Notes: generated by a model not told the origin, from the letters alone. Positions 1 through 7,377 are shown, counted from the first letter of the stretch. The stretch: DNA of 7,494 nucleotides from Flavobacterium sp. (GCA_005792865.1 SXQR01000003.1:1-7494); one strand, 5' to 3'. A program made the numbers and translations.

Positions 1-725
1 GGGCCGGAATTATGGCATTGATATTTTTCATCGTCGTGGTCAAGGCGTTTCCCGATGCCTTTCCAAACCGCGTCGATACCTGGATGTCGCGCATCGACAA
101 TTTCACCACCGACAAACCCGGCGAGGACGACTACCAGATCGAGAAAGCCAAGATCGCCATTGCGTCCGGCGGCATTTACGGCCTTGGCCCCGGAAAGAGT
201 GTCCAGAAAAACTTCCTTCCCCAATCATCCAGCGACTTCATCTACGCGATCATCGTCGAGGAATACGGCCTCATTGGCGGGCTGGGCGTCATGGCGCTTT
301 ACCTGTTGCTGTTCTTCCGCTTTATCGTCGCGGCGCACAAGGCCAATTCCCTTTTTGGGAAATTGCTCGTGGTGGGCCTGGGTTTCCCCATTATCTTCCA
401 GGCGCTCATCAACATGGCCGTCGCCGTGGAATTGCTTCCGGTAACCGGGCAGACGCTTCCGCTGATCTCGAGCGGGGGTTCTTCGGTGTGGATGACGTGC
501 ATCGCGCTGGGGATCATCATTGGCGTGACCAAGAAGGACGAGGAGATCGCTGAGGAAATCGCCGAGAAAAGATCGCGCGAGGAAATCCTGCAGCGCATGA
601 TCGATGCGCAGATCAGGCGCGAGGAAGAGGCCGAGGCCGCACTGCGCGCACAGGAAGCGGGCCTTGTTCCCGATTATTCAATTGAAGACAAGTCGAACCC
701 GATGAACGCCGTCATTGGTAAATAA
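1..725 (+). CDS. ftsW: Septal peptidoglycan polymerase FtsW (SEDS family), 3' part only
   Basis: This is the C-terminal part of the SEDS glycosyltransferase that polymerises lipid II at the division septum with a partner class B PBP. The frame is open from base 3 at the window edge, so the ATG at 12 is internal and the true start lies upstream. Visible are the end of one membrane helix (about 12-50), a long extracytoplasmic loop with [19 protein letters not shown], then three more helices (about 265-330, 360-435 and 486-530). The Asp codon at 234-236, in SSSDFIYAI, aligns with the 'TDFIFA' Asp that I take as the SEDS catalytic residue. The family signature [16 protein letters not shown] is at 438-485. 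After the last helix comes a 64-residue cytoplasmic tail (531-722), mostly Glu/Arg/Ala and probably coiled coil, ending NPMNAVIGK. RodA is the main alternative, but the dcw position favours FtsW. murG starts one base after the TAA stop. Confidence 0.96.
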   Translation, partial: AGIMALIFFIVVVKAFPDAFPNRVDTWMSRIDNFTTDKPGEDDYQIEKAKIAIASGGIYGLGPGKSVQKNFLPQSSSDFIYAIIVEEYGLIGGLGVMALYLLLFFRFIVAAHKANSLFGKLLVVGLGFPIIFQALINMAVAVELLPVTGQTLPLISSGGSSVWMTCIALGIIIGVTKKDEEIAEEIAEKRSREEILQRMIDAQIRREEEAEAALRAQEAGLVPDYSIEDKSNPMNAVIGK

Positions 726-726
726 T

Positions 727-1818
727 ATGGCAAAACCGAGATTCATATTGAGCGGAGGAGGGACAGGCGGGCATATTTACCCGGCCGTCGCCATTGCCGA
801 CGAACTCAGGTCGCGGTTCCCCGATGCCGAATTCCTTTTTGTGGGCGCCAGCGACAAGATGGAAATGCAAAAGGTACCCCAGGCCGGCTACAGGATCATC
901 GGTTTGTGGATCGCGGGCATCCAGCGCAAGCTCACGTTTCAAAACGCGATGTTCCCGCTCAAATTGATTTCAAGCCTCTGGAAATCGCGCAGCATCATCA
1001 ATAACTTCAGGCCGGACGTGGTCATTGGCACTGGCGGATTCGCGAGCGGACCGCTGTTGCAAGCGGCCGTTTCGGCGGGGATTCCCACGTTGATCCAGGA
1101 GCAGAATTCGTATCCCGGGATCACCAACAAGCTCCTCGGGCGCAAGGCGAACCGGATTTGCGTTGCCTATCCCAATCTTGAAAGGTTTTTCCCGGCATCC
1201 AAAATCATCCTGACGGGAAATCCCGTGCGCCAGGACCTCATGGAACTTGACGGCAAGCGGACGGAGGGCAGGGAATTCTTCAACCTGGACCCCAACCGCA
1301 AGGTGCTGCTCGTCCTCGGCGGAAGCCTGGGCGCACGCCGCATCAACCAGCTCGTGGCCTCACAGCGGACCTTCTTCGCGGCAAACGGATTGCAGATCAT
1401 CTGGCAGTGCGGCAAACTATATTTTGATGATTATCAAACTTTTGCGTCGGATGACGTGCGCGTGATGCCCTTCATCGAAAAGATGGACCTGGCGTACGCG
1501 GCTGCCGACATCGTGATTTCCCGGGCGGGCGCCTCATCGGTTTCGGAACTGTGCCTGGTAGGGAAGCCCGTGATCTTTATCCCGTCGCCCAACGTGGCCG
1601 AAGACCATCAGGCGAAGAACGCCAGGGCCATAACCGATGCGGGCGGCGCCATCATGCTGCGGGAATCGGAACTTGACACCCAATTTACGGTAACCTTCAG
1701 CGCCCTGATTGCCGACCAGGACAAGATGAACCAATTGCGCATCAACATCACCAAGCTCGCGATGCCCGACGCGACGCGCCGCATTGCCGACGAGGTGGAA
1801 AAACTCATCAAGCCATGA
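727..1818 (+). CDS. murG: UDP-GlcNAc:lipid I N-acetylglucosaminyltransferase MurG
   Basis: MurG transfers GlcNAc from UDP-GlcNAc to lipid I, giving lipid II, on the cytoplasmic face of the inner membrane (GT28 family, GT-B fold). The product is 363 residues, close to the usual 355-370. The N-terminal lobe has the glycine loop [10 protein letters not shown] (residues 10-19), the second loop GTGGFASGP (101-109) and QEQNSYPG. The C-terminal lobe has LGGSLGAR (197-204) and the UDP-sugar site [11 protein letters not shown] (265-275) with the conserved Glu274, followed by PNVAEDHQ. I chose the ATG at 727 because [12 protein letters not shown] matches the family N terminus. The in-frame TTG at 715 would add four residues inside the ftsW end. 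No Shine-Dalgarno is visible; the upstream bases are AT-rich (taaataat), as is usual in Bacteroidota. The stop overlaps the murC start as ATGA. All motifs are intact. Confidence 0.98.
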   Translation: MAKPRFILSGGGTGGHIYPAVAIADELRSRFPDAEFLFVGASDKMEMQKVPQAGYRIIGLWIAGIQRKLTFQNAMFPLKLISSLWKSRSIINNFRPDVVIGTGGFASGPLLQAAVSAGIPTLIQEQNSYPGITNKLLGRKANRICVAYPNLERFFPASKIILTGNPVRQDLMELDGKRTEGREFFNLDPNRKVLLVLGGSLGARRINQLVASQRTFFAANGLQIIWQCGKLYFDDYQTFASDDVRVMPFIEKMDLAYAAADIVISRAGASSVSELCLVGKPVIFIPSPNVAEDHQAKNARAITDAGGAIMLRESELDTQFTVTFSALIADQDKMNQLRINITKLAMPDATRRIADEVEKLIKP

Positions 1819-3155
1819 ACCTGGACCAGATCAAGAACGTGTATTTCATTGGGATCGGCGGCATCGGGATGAGTGCGCTAGCCCGCTATTTCCGCCATTT
1901 GGGCAGGACGGTCACGGGCTATGACAAGACGCCCACGCACCTCACCGACGAACTTGGCGAGGATGGCATCGACATCCATTTCGAGGAACGCATAGACCTC
2001 ATCCCAAAAGATTTCCTTCCAGAGAATACGCTGGTCATCACGACGCCCGCCGTCCCGATTACCCACGCCGAATGGAATTGGTTCATCGAGCGTGAATACG
2101 AGGTAAAGAAGCGCGCGGAAGTCCTGGGCATCATCACCAGGGACACCTTTTGTTTTGCGGTCGCCGGGACACACGGAAAGACCACGACTTCGGCGATCCT
2201 CGGGCACATCCTGCTCCAATCGGGCGCGGATGTCACCGCTTTTGTAGGCGGGATCGTCGAGAATTACCAGACCAACCTGATTGGCAAGGGGAAAACCATT
2301 ACCGTGGTCGAGGCCGATGAATTCGACCGCTCGTTCTTGCACCTGCATCCCGATATCGCGTGCGTCACCTCAATGGACGCCGACCACCTTGATATCTACG
2401 GGGACAAATCGGCGATCGAGGATTCGTTCATGGAATTTGCGTCGCGCGTCCAGGACCGCAATGACCTGTTCGTGGCTGGATCACTTCCGCTTGACGGCAA
2501 TAAAATCACAATTGAAGGCGATGGTGATTACCGCGCACAGAACATACGGCTGGAGCAGGGGCATTACGTTTTTGACGTCCAGTGCCCGGACCGGCTCATC
2601 AAGGAACTCCGATTCGGGCTTCCGGGGAAACATAACCTCATGAATGCAGTAATGGCTTTGGCGATGGCCCTAAAGTTTGGCACCCCGACCGATGCCATCG
2701 CTAAGGCCTTGCTGTCTTTCAAGGGGATCAGGCGCCGGTTTTCCTACCAGATCAAGACCGACGACCTTGTTTACATCGACGATTATGCCCATCATCCCAC
2801 CGAGATCGACGCGGTGTACCAGGCCGTCCGCGAGCTCTATCCGGGCGAGGAGGTCCTGGCCGTTTTCCAGCCACACCTCTTTAGCCGGACACGCGATTTC
2901 GCCGACGGATTTGCGCGGAGCCTGTCGCAATTTGACCAGGTGATGCTGATGGAAATCTATCCGGCGCGCGAACTTCCCATCGAGGGCATCGACTCGAACT
3001 GGTTATTGCAAAAGATGGCAAACCCCAATCGCCAATTGGTTCAAAAAGAAGAGCTGATCGCCAAAATCGCGCAGAGCGGGAAGAGGATCATCGTCACAAT
3101 TGGCGCCGGAGACATAGGCGAAATGGTCGATGACATAAAACATTCATTATCATGA
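1815..3155 (+). CDS. murC: UDP-N-acetylmuramate--L-alanine ligase MurC
   Basis: MurC is the cytoplasmic ATP-dependent ligase that adds L-alanine to UDP-MurNAc, the first step of stem-peptide assembly. The 446-residue length is typical for this lineage. The UDP-binding domain begins [16 protein letters not shown] near residue 11. The central ATPase domain has the P-loop GTHGKTTT (residues 118-125), followed by [10 protein letters not shown] and the metal/substrate region [22 protein letters not shown] starts at His273. The C-terminal domain carries [17 protein letters not shown] (from Asp322) and [12 protein letters not shown], which distinguish MurC from MurD, MurE and MurF; Mpl is less likely because of length and dcw context. 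The start ATG lies in a 4-nt overlap with the murG stop, and its own stop overlaps the ftsQ start in the same way, which suggests translational coupling on both sides. No ddl gene follows, unlike the gammaproteobacterial order. Confidence 0.98.
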   Translation: MNLDQIKNVYFIGIGGIGMSALARYFRHLGRTVTGYDKTPTHLTDELGEDGIDIHFEERIDLIPKDFLPENTLVITTPAVPITHAEWNWFIEREYEVKKRAEVLGIITRDTFCFAVAGTHGKTTTSAILGHILLQSGADVTAFVGGIVENYQTNLIGKGKTITVVEADEFDRSFLHLHPDIACVTSMDADHLDIYGDKSAIEDSFMEFASRVQDRNDLFVAGSLPLDGNKITIEGDGDYRAQNIRLEQGHYVFDVQCPDRLIKELRFGLPGKHNLMNAVMALAMALKFGTPTDAIAKALLSFKGIRRRFSYQIKTDDLVYIDDYAHHPTEIDAVYQAVRELYPGEEVLAVFQPHLFSRTRDFADGFARSLSQFDQVMLMEIYPARELPIEGIDSNWLLQKMANPNRQLVQKEELIAKIAQSGKRIIVTIGAGDIGEMVDDIKHSLS

Positions 3156-3874
3156 AATTACTCAAATGGGGAAATATTCGGCTGGTGCTGATCGCGATGG
3201 CGGTCGTGTTCCTCTATTCGTTTTCCGGCAAACGAAACGAAATGAGGAAACTCAAGGCCTGCGAGGTCATTTTTACCGATTCGTCCAACCTCTTCGTGAC
3301 CCGCGAGGTGGTTAATAAATTGTTAATAGAAAATGATTTGCCCGCGAATAGGGTCACTAAAGATAAAGTAGATTTGAACGAGCTGGAAAAGTCAATTAAT
3401 AAGCACCTTATGATTGAAAAATCCGAAGTGTTTGTGAGTGTCGACGGTGTCCTCAAGGCAGTGGTCCAGCAAAAAACTCCCATAGCCAGAGTGGTGGGCG
3501 AATCCGAGACCTTTTATCTTGACAATAAGGGGAATAGGATGCCTTTGTCTGAAAATTTTTCCGCGCGCGTGCCCATCGTCACCGGCAGCGTCACACCGGA
3601 TAAATTTGCCCCGCTGGCCGAGATGTTCAGGATGGTCCACGCCGACGATTTCCTGCGAAAAAACATCATCGGCGCGCAGGTTTCGCCAACGGGAAGTGTT
3701 AAAATGACGAGCAGGAATCACGCGTATGCGATCGATTTCGGGAAGATGATCAACATGGAGAGGAAATTCGGCAATTACAAGGCGTTCTACCAGAAAGCCG
3801 CCGCCGATTCAACGATAAACGCATATAAAACGATCAACCTGAAGTTTACAAGCCAGGTGGTGTGCACAAAATAA
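3152..3874 (+). CDS. ftsQ: Cell division protein FtsQ (DivIB family)
   Basis: FtsQ is a bitopic inner-membrane divisome protein that connects the cytoplasmic FtsA/FtsZ ring with the periplasmic synthases through FtsL/FtsB-like partners. The 240-residue product has a short cytoplasmic N terminus (MKLLKWGN), one membrane helix at about residues 9-25, and a periplasmic part. The POTRA-like region covers roughly 37-115, with SNLFVTREVVNKLL, then IEKSEVFVSVDG and the family-typical QKTPIARV. The beta domain follows (YLDNKGNRMPLS, ARVPIVTG) and the protein ends NLKFTSQVVCTK. Flavobacterial FtsQ proteins are short and diverged, so the call rests on topology, these phrases and the murC-ftsQ-ftsA position. 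The start overlaps the murC stop (ATGA). Bases 3301-3420 are notably AT-rich (35% G+C by my count), with codons such as ATA and TTA that are scarce in the neighbours. Confidence 0.93.
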   Translation: MKLLKWGNIRLVLIAMAVVFLYSFSGKRNEMRKLKACEVIFTDSSNLFVTREVVNKLLIENDLPANRVTKDKVDLNELEKSINKHLMIEKSEVFVSVDGVLKAVVQQKTPIARVVGESETFYLDNKGNRMPLSENFSARVPIVTGSVTPDKFAPLAEMFRMVHADDFLRKNIIGAQVSPTGSVKMTSRNHAYAIDFGKMINMERKFGNYKAFYQKAAADSTINAYKTINLKFTSQVVCTK

Positions 3875-3880
3875 ACGGGT

Positions 3881-5254
3881 ATGGAAAAAGAGAATATTGC
3901 GGTAGGACTTGACATTGGCACCACGAAGATCGTGGCCATGATCGGGCGGAAGAACGAGTACGGCAAGCTGGAGATCCTGGGCATGGGCAAATCCAAGAGC
4001 CTGGGTGTCGCGCGGGGCGTCGTCAACAATATTACCCAAACCATCCAGTCGATCCAGCAGGCGGTCGCCGAGGCTGAGGCGGATTCAGGTTACAAGATCA
4101 AGGACGTCGTGGTAGGCATTGCCGGCCAGCACATCCGCAGCATCCAGCACAGCGATTACATTTCGCGCAACAATCCAGAGGAGGTCATCGGCGGGCAGGA
4201 CATCCAGCAGCTGGTGGACCAGGTCAATAAACTCGCGATGTTGCCGGGCGAGGAAATCATCCACGTGCTTCCGCAGGAATTCAAGATCGACGGACAATCT
4301 GAAATCAAGGAGCCCATCGGCATGTACGGCGGTCGCCTTGAGGCCAGTTTCCACGTCGTGGTGGGCCAGGCGGCTTCCATCCGCAATGTGGGGCGCTGCA
4401 TCCAGAGTTCGGGAATCGAATTGTCAGGCCTCACGCTTGAGCCGCTCGCTTCATCCGACGCGGTACTCAGCCAGGAAGAAAAAGAGGCCGGAGTGGCCCT
4501 GATCGACATCGGCGGCGGCACGACCGACCTCGCCATCTTCAAGGACGGCATCATTCGCCATACGGCCGTGATCCCTTTTGGTGGCAACGTGATCACCGAC
4601 GACATCAAGGAAGGCTGCTCGATCATCGAGAAACAGGCCGAACTCCTGAAAGTAAAATTCGGTTCGGCATGGCCGGGCGAGAACAAGGACAACGAGATCG
4701 TTTCGATCCCGGGCCTCCGCGGACGCGAACCCAAGGAAATCTCGCTCAAGAACCTTTCAAAAATCATCCATGCGCGCGTGGTCGAGATCATCGAGCAGGT
4801 TTTTGCCGAGATTCGCGCCTATGGCCATGAGGACGCCAAGAAGAAGCTCATTGCCGGAATTGTCCTGACGGGCGGTGGCGCGCAATTGCAACATATAAAA
4901 CAATTGGTGGAATACATCACCGGAATGGACACGCGCATCGGCTACCCCAACGAGCACCTGGCCGGCAATTCCAGTGAAGAGATCTCCAGCCCGCTTTACG
5001 CAACGGCCGTTGGCCTGGTGATGAACAGCATCGGCAACAGGACGCAAAGCGCGGTCCCCGTTGAAGCCGTTAAGCCGCAACCGACCGTGCAATTCCAGCC
5101 CCAGCAGGTCCCCGAACCCGTCGTGGAAACGGTGGTTTCCCAGGCGCCACCGGTAGTGGAAAGAGAGCCTGAAACCACCGAAAACAAGATCCGCAGGTCG
5201 TTTTTTGACCGCTATGTGGACAAGATCAAGGAGTTCCTTGACAACGCCGAATAG
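3881..5254 (+). CDS. ftsA: Cell division protein FtsA (actin-like FtsZ membrane anchor)
   Basis: FtsA is an actin-family ATPase that tethers FtsZ filaments to the inner membrane and recruits later divisome proteins. The 457-residue product has phosphate-1 motif GLDIGTTKI near residue 9 and the FtsA-specific 1C subdomain in about 85-165 (DVVVGIAGQHI onwards). Phosphate-2 motif IDIGGGTTD is at residues 208-216, and the adenosine motif LTGGGAQL starts at 329. The core ends near residue 387. A Pro/Val/Gln-rich linker of about 50 residues follows, then the C-terminal amphipathic helix (436-457, containing RRSFFDRYVDKIKEFL), with alternating aromatic/aliphatic and basic residues as expected for the membrane-targeting sequence. 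MreB and DnaK are excluded by the 1C region and this tail. The gene starts 6 nt after the ftsQ stop with no visible Shine-Dalgarno. Its TAG stop lies in a small inverted repeat that opens the spacer before ftsZ. Confidence 0.97.
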   Translation: MEKENIAVGLDIGTTKIVAMIGRKNEYGKLEILGMGKSKSLGVARGVVNNITQTIQSIQQAVAEAEADSGYKIKDVVVGIAGQHIRSIQHSDYISRNNPEEVIGGQDIQQLVDQVNKLAMLPGEEIIHVLPQEFKIDGQSEIKEPIGMYGGRLEASFHVVVGQAASIRNVGRCIQSSGIELSGLTLEPLASSDAVLSQEEKEAGVALIDIGGGTTDLAIFKDGIIRHTAVIPFGGNVITDDIKEGCSIIEKQAELLKVKFGSAWPGENKDNEIVSIPGLRGREPKEISLKNLSKIIHARVVEIIEQVFAEIRAYGHEDAKKKLIAGIVLTGGGAQLQHIKQLVEYITGMDTRIGYPNEHLAGNSSEEISSPLYATAVGLVMNSIGNRTQSAVPVEAVKPQPTVQFQPQQVPEPVVETVVSQAPPVVEREPETTENKIRRSFFDRYVDKIKEFLDNAE

Positions 5255-5370
5255 TTAATTACTTAGTGAATAACTAAAATTTTCAAATCGGGCGCAGCCT
5301 GAATGATTGAGGTAATTTTCAAGTAGGCCAGTACAAGCAAAGCAAAACACAGAATCAAATACCCATAGTT
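5255..5370 (+). promoter_or_regulatory. ftsA-ftsZ intergenic spacer / ftsZ leader, possible promoter region
   Basis: This 116-nt AT-richer spacer is the only sizeable gap inside the cluster. It holds a 9-nt direct repeat AATTTTCAA at 5278-5286 and 5314-5322 (36 nt apart). An inverted repeat TAGTTA/TAACTA at 5252-5257 and 5271-5276 includes the ftsA stop, and a palindrome AAAATTTT lies at 5276-5283. The box TAATTTTC at 5313-5320 differs at one base from the Bacteroidota -7 consensus TAnnTTTG, but I find no convincing -33 TTTG at the right distance. The ftsZ start is preceded by the AT-rich ccatagtt and no Shine-Dalgarno. No open frame or intrinsic terminator is supported. A separate ftsZ promoter or leader control is an inference only. 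Confidence 0.35.
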
Positions 5371-7269
5371 ATGAATAGCAACACAGATTTCGGAAGCATT
5401 TCATTCGATCTGCCGAAGAACCAATCCAACGTGATCAAGGTAATCGGCGTAGGCGGCGGTGGCAGCAACGCGATCAACCACATGTTTAAGCAAGGGATCA
5501 AGGGCGTGGACTTCATCGTCTGCAACACCGATTCCCAGGCGCTGCAAAACAGCCCCGTTCCCAACAAGATCCAGTTGGGCGTACACCTTACCGAAGGTCT
5601 TGGCGCCGGCGCGAATCCCGAGGTAGGGCAGCAATCGGCACTGGAAAGCATCGCCGATATTGAAAAAATGCTCGACAGCAACACCAAAATGGTTTTCATC
5701 ACGGCCGGTATGGGCGGCGGTACGGGAACCGGTGCTGCACCTGTCATCGCGCAACTTGCCAAGGAAAGGGACATCCTGACTGTGGGTATCGTCACCATCC
5801 CGTTCCAGTTTGAAGGCAAGGTCAGGCAGGACCAGGCGCTCAACGGCGTCGAAAGGCTTCGCAAGCAGGTGGATTCCCTGATCGTGATCAACAACAATAA
5901 ACTGCGTGAGGTATATGGTAACCTCGGTTTCAAGGCCGGTTTTTCCAAAGCCGATGAAGTCCTCGCCACCGCTTCCCGCGGAATCGCCGAGGTCATCACG
6001 CACCACTACACGCAGAACATCGACCTTAAAGATGCCAAGACCGTGCTTTCCAACAGCGGGACCGCGATCATGGGTTCGGCGATGGCGCTGGGAGAGAACC
6101 GTGCGAAGGAGGCTATCGTTGCCGCTCTCGATTCGCCGCTTCTCAATGACAACAAGATTTCCGGGGCCAAGAACGTGTTGCTCTTGATCGTGTCGGGAAC
6201 CCACGAGATCACGATCGACGAGATCGGCGAGATCAATGACCACATTCAGGCAGAGGCGGGATACAACGCGAACATCATCATGGGTGTAGGTGAGGATGAT
6301 ACCCTTGGCGACGCCATTGCGGTGACCATCATCGCGACCGGTTTCAACATTGAGCAACAGAGCGAAATCGTCAATACCGAGCCGAAGAAAATCATCCACT
6401 CGCTTGAAACCGAGCAAAAGATCGTACAGGAGCTGACGCCAAAAAAGACGGTCCCAGCTTTTGAGTTTGAGCCGGCAAAACCGGAAGTGGAGGAGAAAAT
6501 CGTATTTGAACTGATCGAGGAAGAGGCGCCTGCGAGGCCCACATTTGAAATGGACCTTGTCCCGACCTCGGAGTTCATCAAAAACCTTGACGTGACCTTT
6601 GAAATCGTTTCGCCGAGTTTTGACCAGGATGAGTTCTTCATCACCGCCGAGACACGCGAGATTAAGGTTGCGGAGCCCCAGGTTGTCAAATATGAGGCGC
6701 CGGCGCTGTCATTCGATCTGCCGATCGCGCAGGCTGAACCGGTACAGGAGAAGATCATGTTTGAATTGACCGAGGAAACACGCGCAATCGATGTGAAGGA
6801 CCCCGTACAGGTGATCCCCGTGACCGAGGTGACCGAAAGCGGCGTAATCAAATACAGCCTTGAACAATACATGGAACTCGAGGCCGACCTGCTCAACTCG
6901 AAGCCTGCAGCGAAAGTGGCGGAGCCCGTAGCGCCCGAACTTGACCTCACCGTCCGCAAGGTGGAGGAAACCACCAGGTTCTCGCCTGCCTTTGAAGATG
7001 TGTCGCCGATGGAAATGACCATCGAGGAAACGTTGAAATTCCGTGCCGACGAGCGTCGCAAGAAACTAAAGGAGTTCAATTACAAGTTCCACAACTCCAC
7101 ATCGAAGATCGAGGAATTCGAGCGCGAGCCTGCGTACAAGCGTTCGGGCGTGGATCTTTCGGCATCGCGCACGGTCAATGGCAATTCGCGCATGTCGCTT
7201 GGAACCGATAGCAACGACGATCCGCAACTGCGTTCAAACAATTCGTTTTTGCACGATAATGTAGATTAA
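5371..7269 (+). CDS. ftsZ: Cell division GTPase FtsZ with extended C-terminal linker
   Basis: FtsZ is the tubulin-like GTPase that forms the cytokinetic ring. At 632 residues it is far longer than the 350-400 of most bacteria but fits the flavobacterial type. The leader contains SFDLP (residues 11-15). The GTPase core spans about 20-330: GVGGGGSNAINH (26-37), the tubulin signature GGGTGTG (115-121), the NNNKLREVYG region, and the T7 loop NIDLKDAKTVL with Asp218 and Asp221 as likely catalytic acidic residues, ending in ATGFNIEQQ. A Glu/Pro/Val-rich linker (331 to about 545) contains degenerate repeats. A basic, probably helical block (about 547-598) includes DERRKKLKEFNYKFHN and PAYKRSGVDLS. 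The C-terminal peptide is RSNNSFLHDNVD, without the canonical DIPxFLR. The ATG at 5371 matches the family N terminus. A terminator follows 22 nt after the stop. Confidence 0.98.
   Translation: MNSNTDFGSISFDLPKNQSNVIKVIGVGGGGSNAINHMFKQGIKGVDFIVCNTDSQALQNSPVPNKIQLGVHLTEGLGAGANPEVGQQSALESIADIEKMLDSNTKMVFITAGMGGGTGTGAAPVIAQLAKERDILTVGIVTIPFQFEGKVRQDQALNGVERLRKQVDSLIVINNNKLREVYGNLGFKAGFSKADEVLATASRGIAEVITHHYTQNIDLKDAKTVLSNSGTAIMGSAMALGENRAKEAIVAALDSPLLNDNKISGAKNVLLLIVSGTHEITIDEIGEINDHIQAEAGYNANIIMGVGEDDTLGDAIAVTIIATGFNIEQQSEIVNTEPKKIIHSLETEQKIVQELTPKKTVPAFEFEPAKPEVEEKIVFELIEEEAPARPTFEMDLVPTSEFIKNLDVTFEIVSPSFDQDEFFITAETREIKVAEPQVVKYEAPALSFDLPIAQAEPVQEKIMFELTEETRAIDVKDPVQVIPVTEVTESGVIKYSLEQYMELEADLLNSKPAAKVAEPVAPELDLTVRKVEETTRFSPAFEDVSPMEMTIEETLKFRADERRKKLKEFNYKFHNSTSKIEEFEREPAYKRSGVDLSASRTVNGNSRMSLGTDSNDDPQLRSNNSFLHDNVD
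6493..6780 (+). repeat. Degenerate protein-level repeats in the FtsZ linker
   Basis: Within the ftsZ linker, EKIVFELIEEE (residues 375-385, bases 6493-6525) recurs as EKIMFELTEET (460-470, bases 6748-6780), 85 residues apart. Each copy is preceded by an F-[ED] and proline stretch: AFEFEPAKPEVE before the first and LSFDLPIAQAEPVQ before the second. A weaker third relative, TFEMDLVP then TFEIVSP, lies between them. The DNA copies have diverged at many codon positions, so this is an old internal duplication or convergent short motifs, not a recent tandem repeat. Confidence 0.6.
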
Positions 7270-7291
7270 TACCTGACCATAATAAACCCTG

Positions 7292-7329
7292 AACCCGGAA
7301 TTGTAAAATTTTCCGGGTTTTTTGTTTTT
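7292..7329 (+). terminator. Intrinsic terminator after ftsZ
   Basis: A perfect 9-bp inverted repeat, AACCCGGAA (7292-7300) and TTCCGGGTT (7311-7319), encloses a 10-nt loop (7301-7310). It is followed by a T-rich tract to 7329 interrupted by a single G at 7324. It starts 22 nt after the ftsZ stop and is the obvious 3' end of the division operon transcript. Confidence 0.9.
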
Positions 7330-7354
7330 GGGCATCCATATTATTTTATTTTTG
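7321..7354 (+). promoter_or_regulatory. Bacteroidota-type promoter for the downstream gene
   Basis: TATTTTTG at 7347-7354 is an exact match to the Bacteroidota -7 box TAnnTTTG. A TTTG at 7321-7324 lies 22 nt upstream of it, within the usual 17-23 nt spacing for the -33 element; a second TTTG at 7327-7330 is 16 nt away. The start codon of the next gene is 23 nt beyond the box, implying a short leader. The -33 element lies in the T tract of the ftsZ terminator, so one gene's end and the next gene's promoter overlap. Confidence 0.65.
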
Positions 7355-7377
7355 GCGGCTGTAACCTAAAACAAAAT

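Noticed and set aside
12..14. ATG at 12 as the start of ftsW
   Set aside because: The frame is open upstream to the window edge and the product would lack the first membrane helices required for SEDS proteins; the gene is cut by the window.
715..726. TTG at 715 as an upstream start for murG
   Set aside because: It would add only MVNN within the end of ftsW; the ATG at 727 gives the normal MurG N terminus.
1423..1438. Inverted repeat TTTGAT/ATCAAA within murG
   Set aside because: The 6-bp AT-rich stem lies inside conserved coding sequence with no T tract directly after it; probably chance.
4156..4791. 211-codon open frame on the - strand opposite ftsA
   Set aside because: It lies wholly inside a gene with intact FtsA motifs and has low-complexity Ser/Pro/Arg composition typical of a shadow frame.
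5252..5283. Possible terminator after ftsA
   Set aside because: The stem is only 6 AT-rich base pairs with a 13-nt loop and no clean T run, too weak for intrinsic termination.
5401..6417. 338-codon open frame on the - strand opposite ftsZ
   Set aside because: It mirrors the codon pattern of the well-conserved FtsZ core. GC-rich third positions keep the opposite frame free of stops. No domain motif or start context is visible.
6246..7079. 277-codon open frame on the - strand opposite the FtsZ linker
   Set aside because: The Ser/Thr-rich translation is what Glu/Val-rich linker codons give when read backwards; there is no promoter or start signal.
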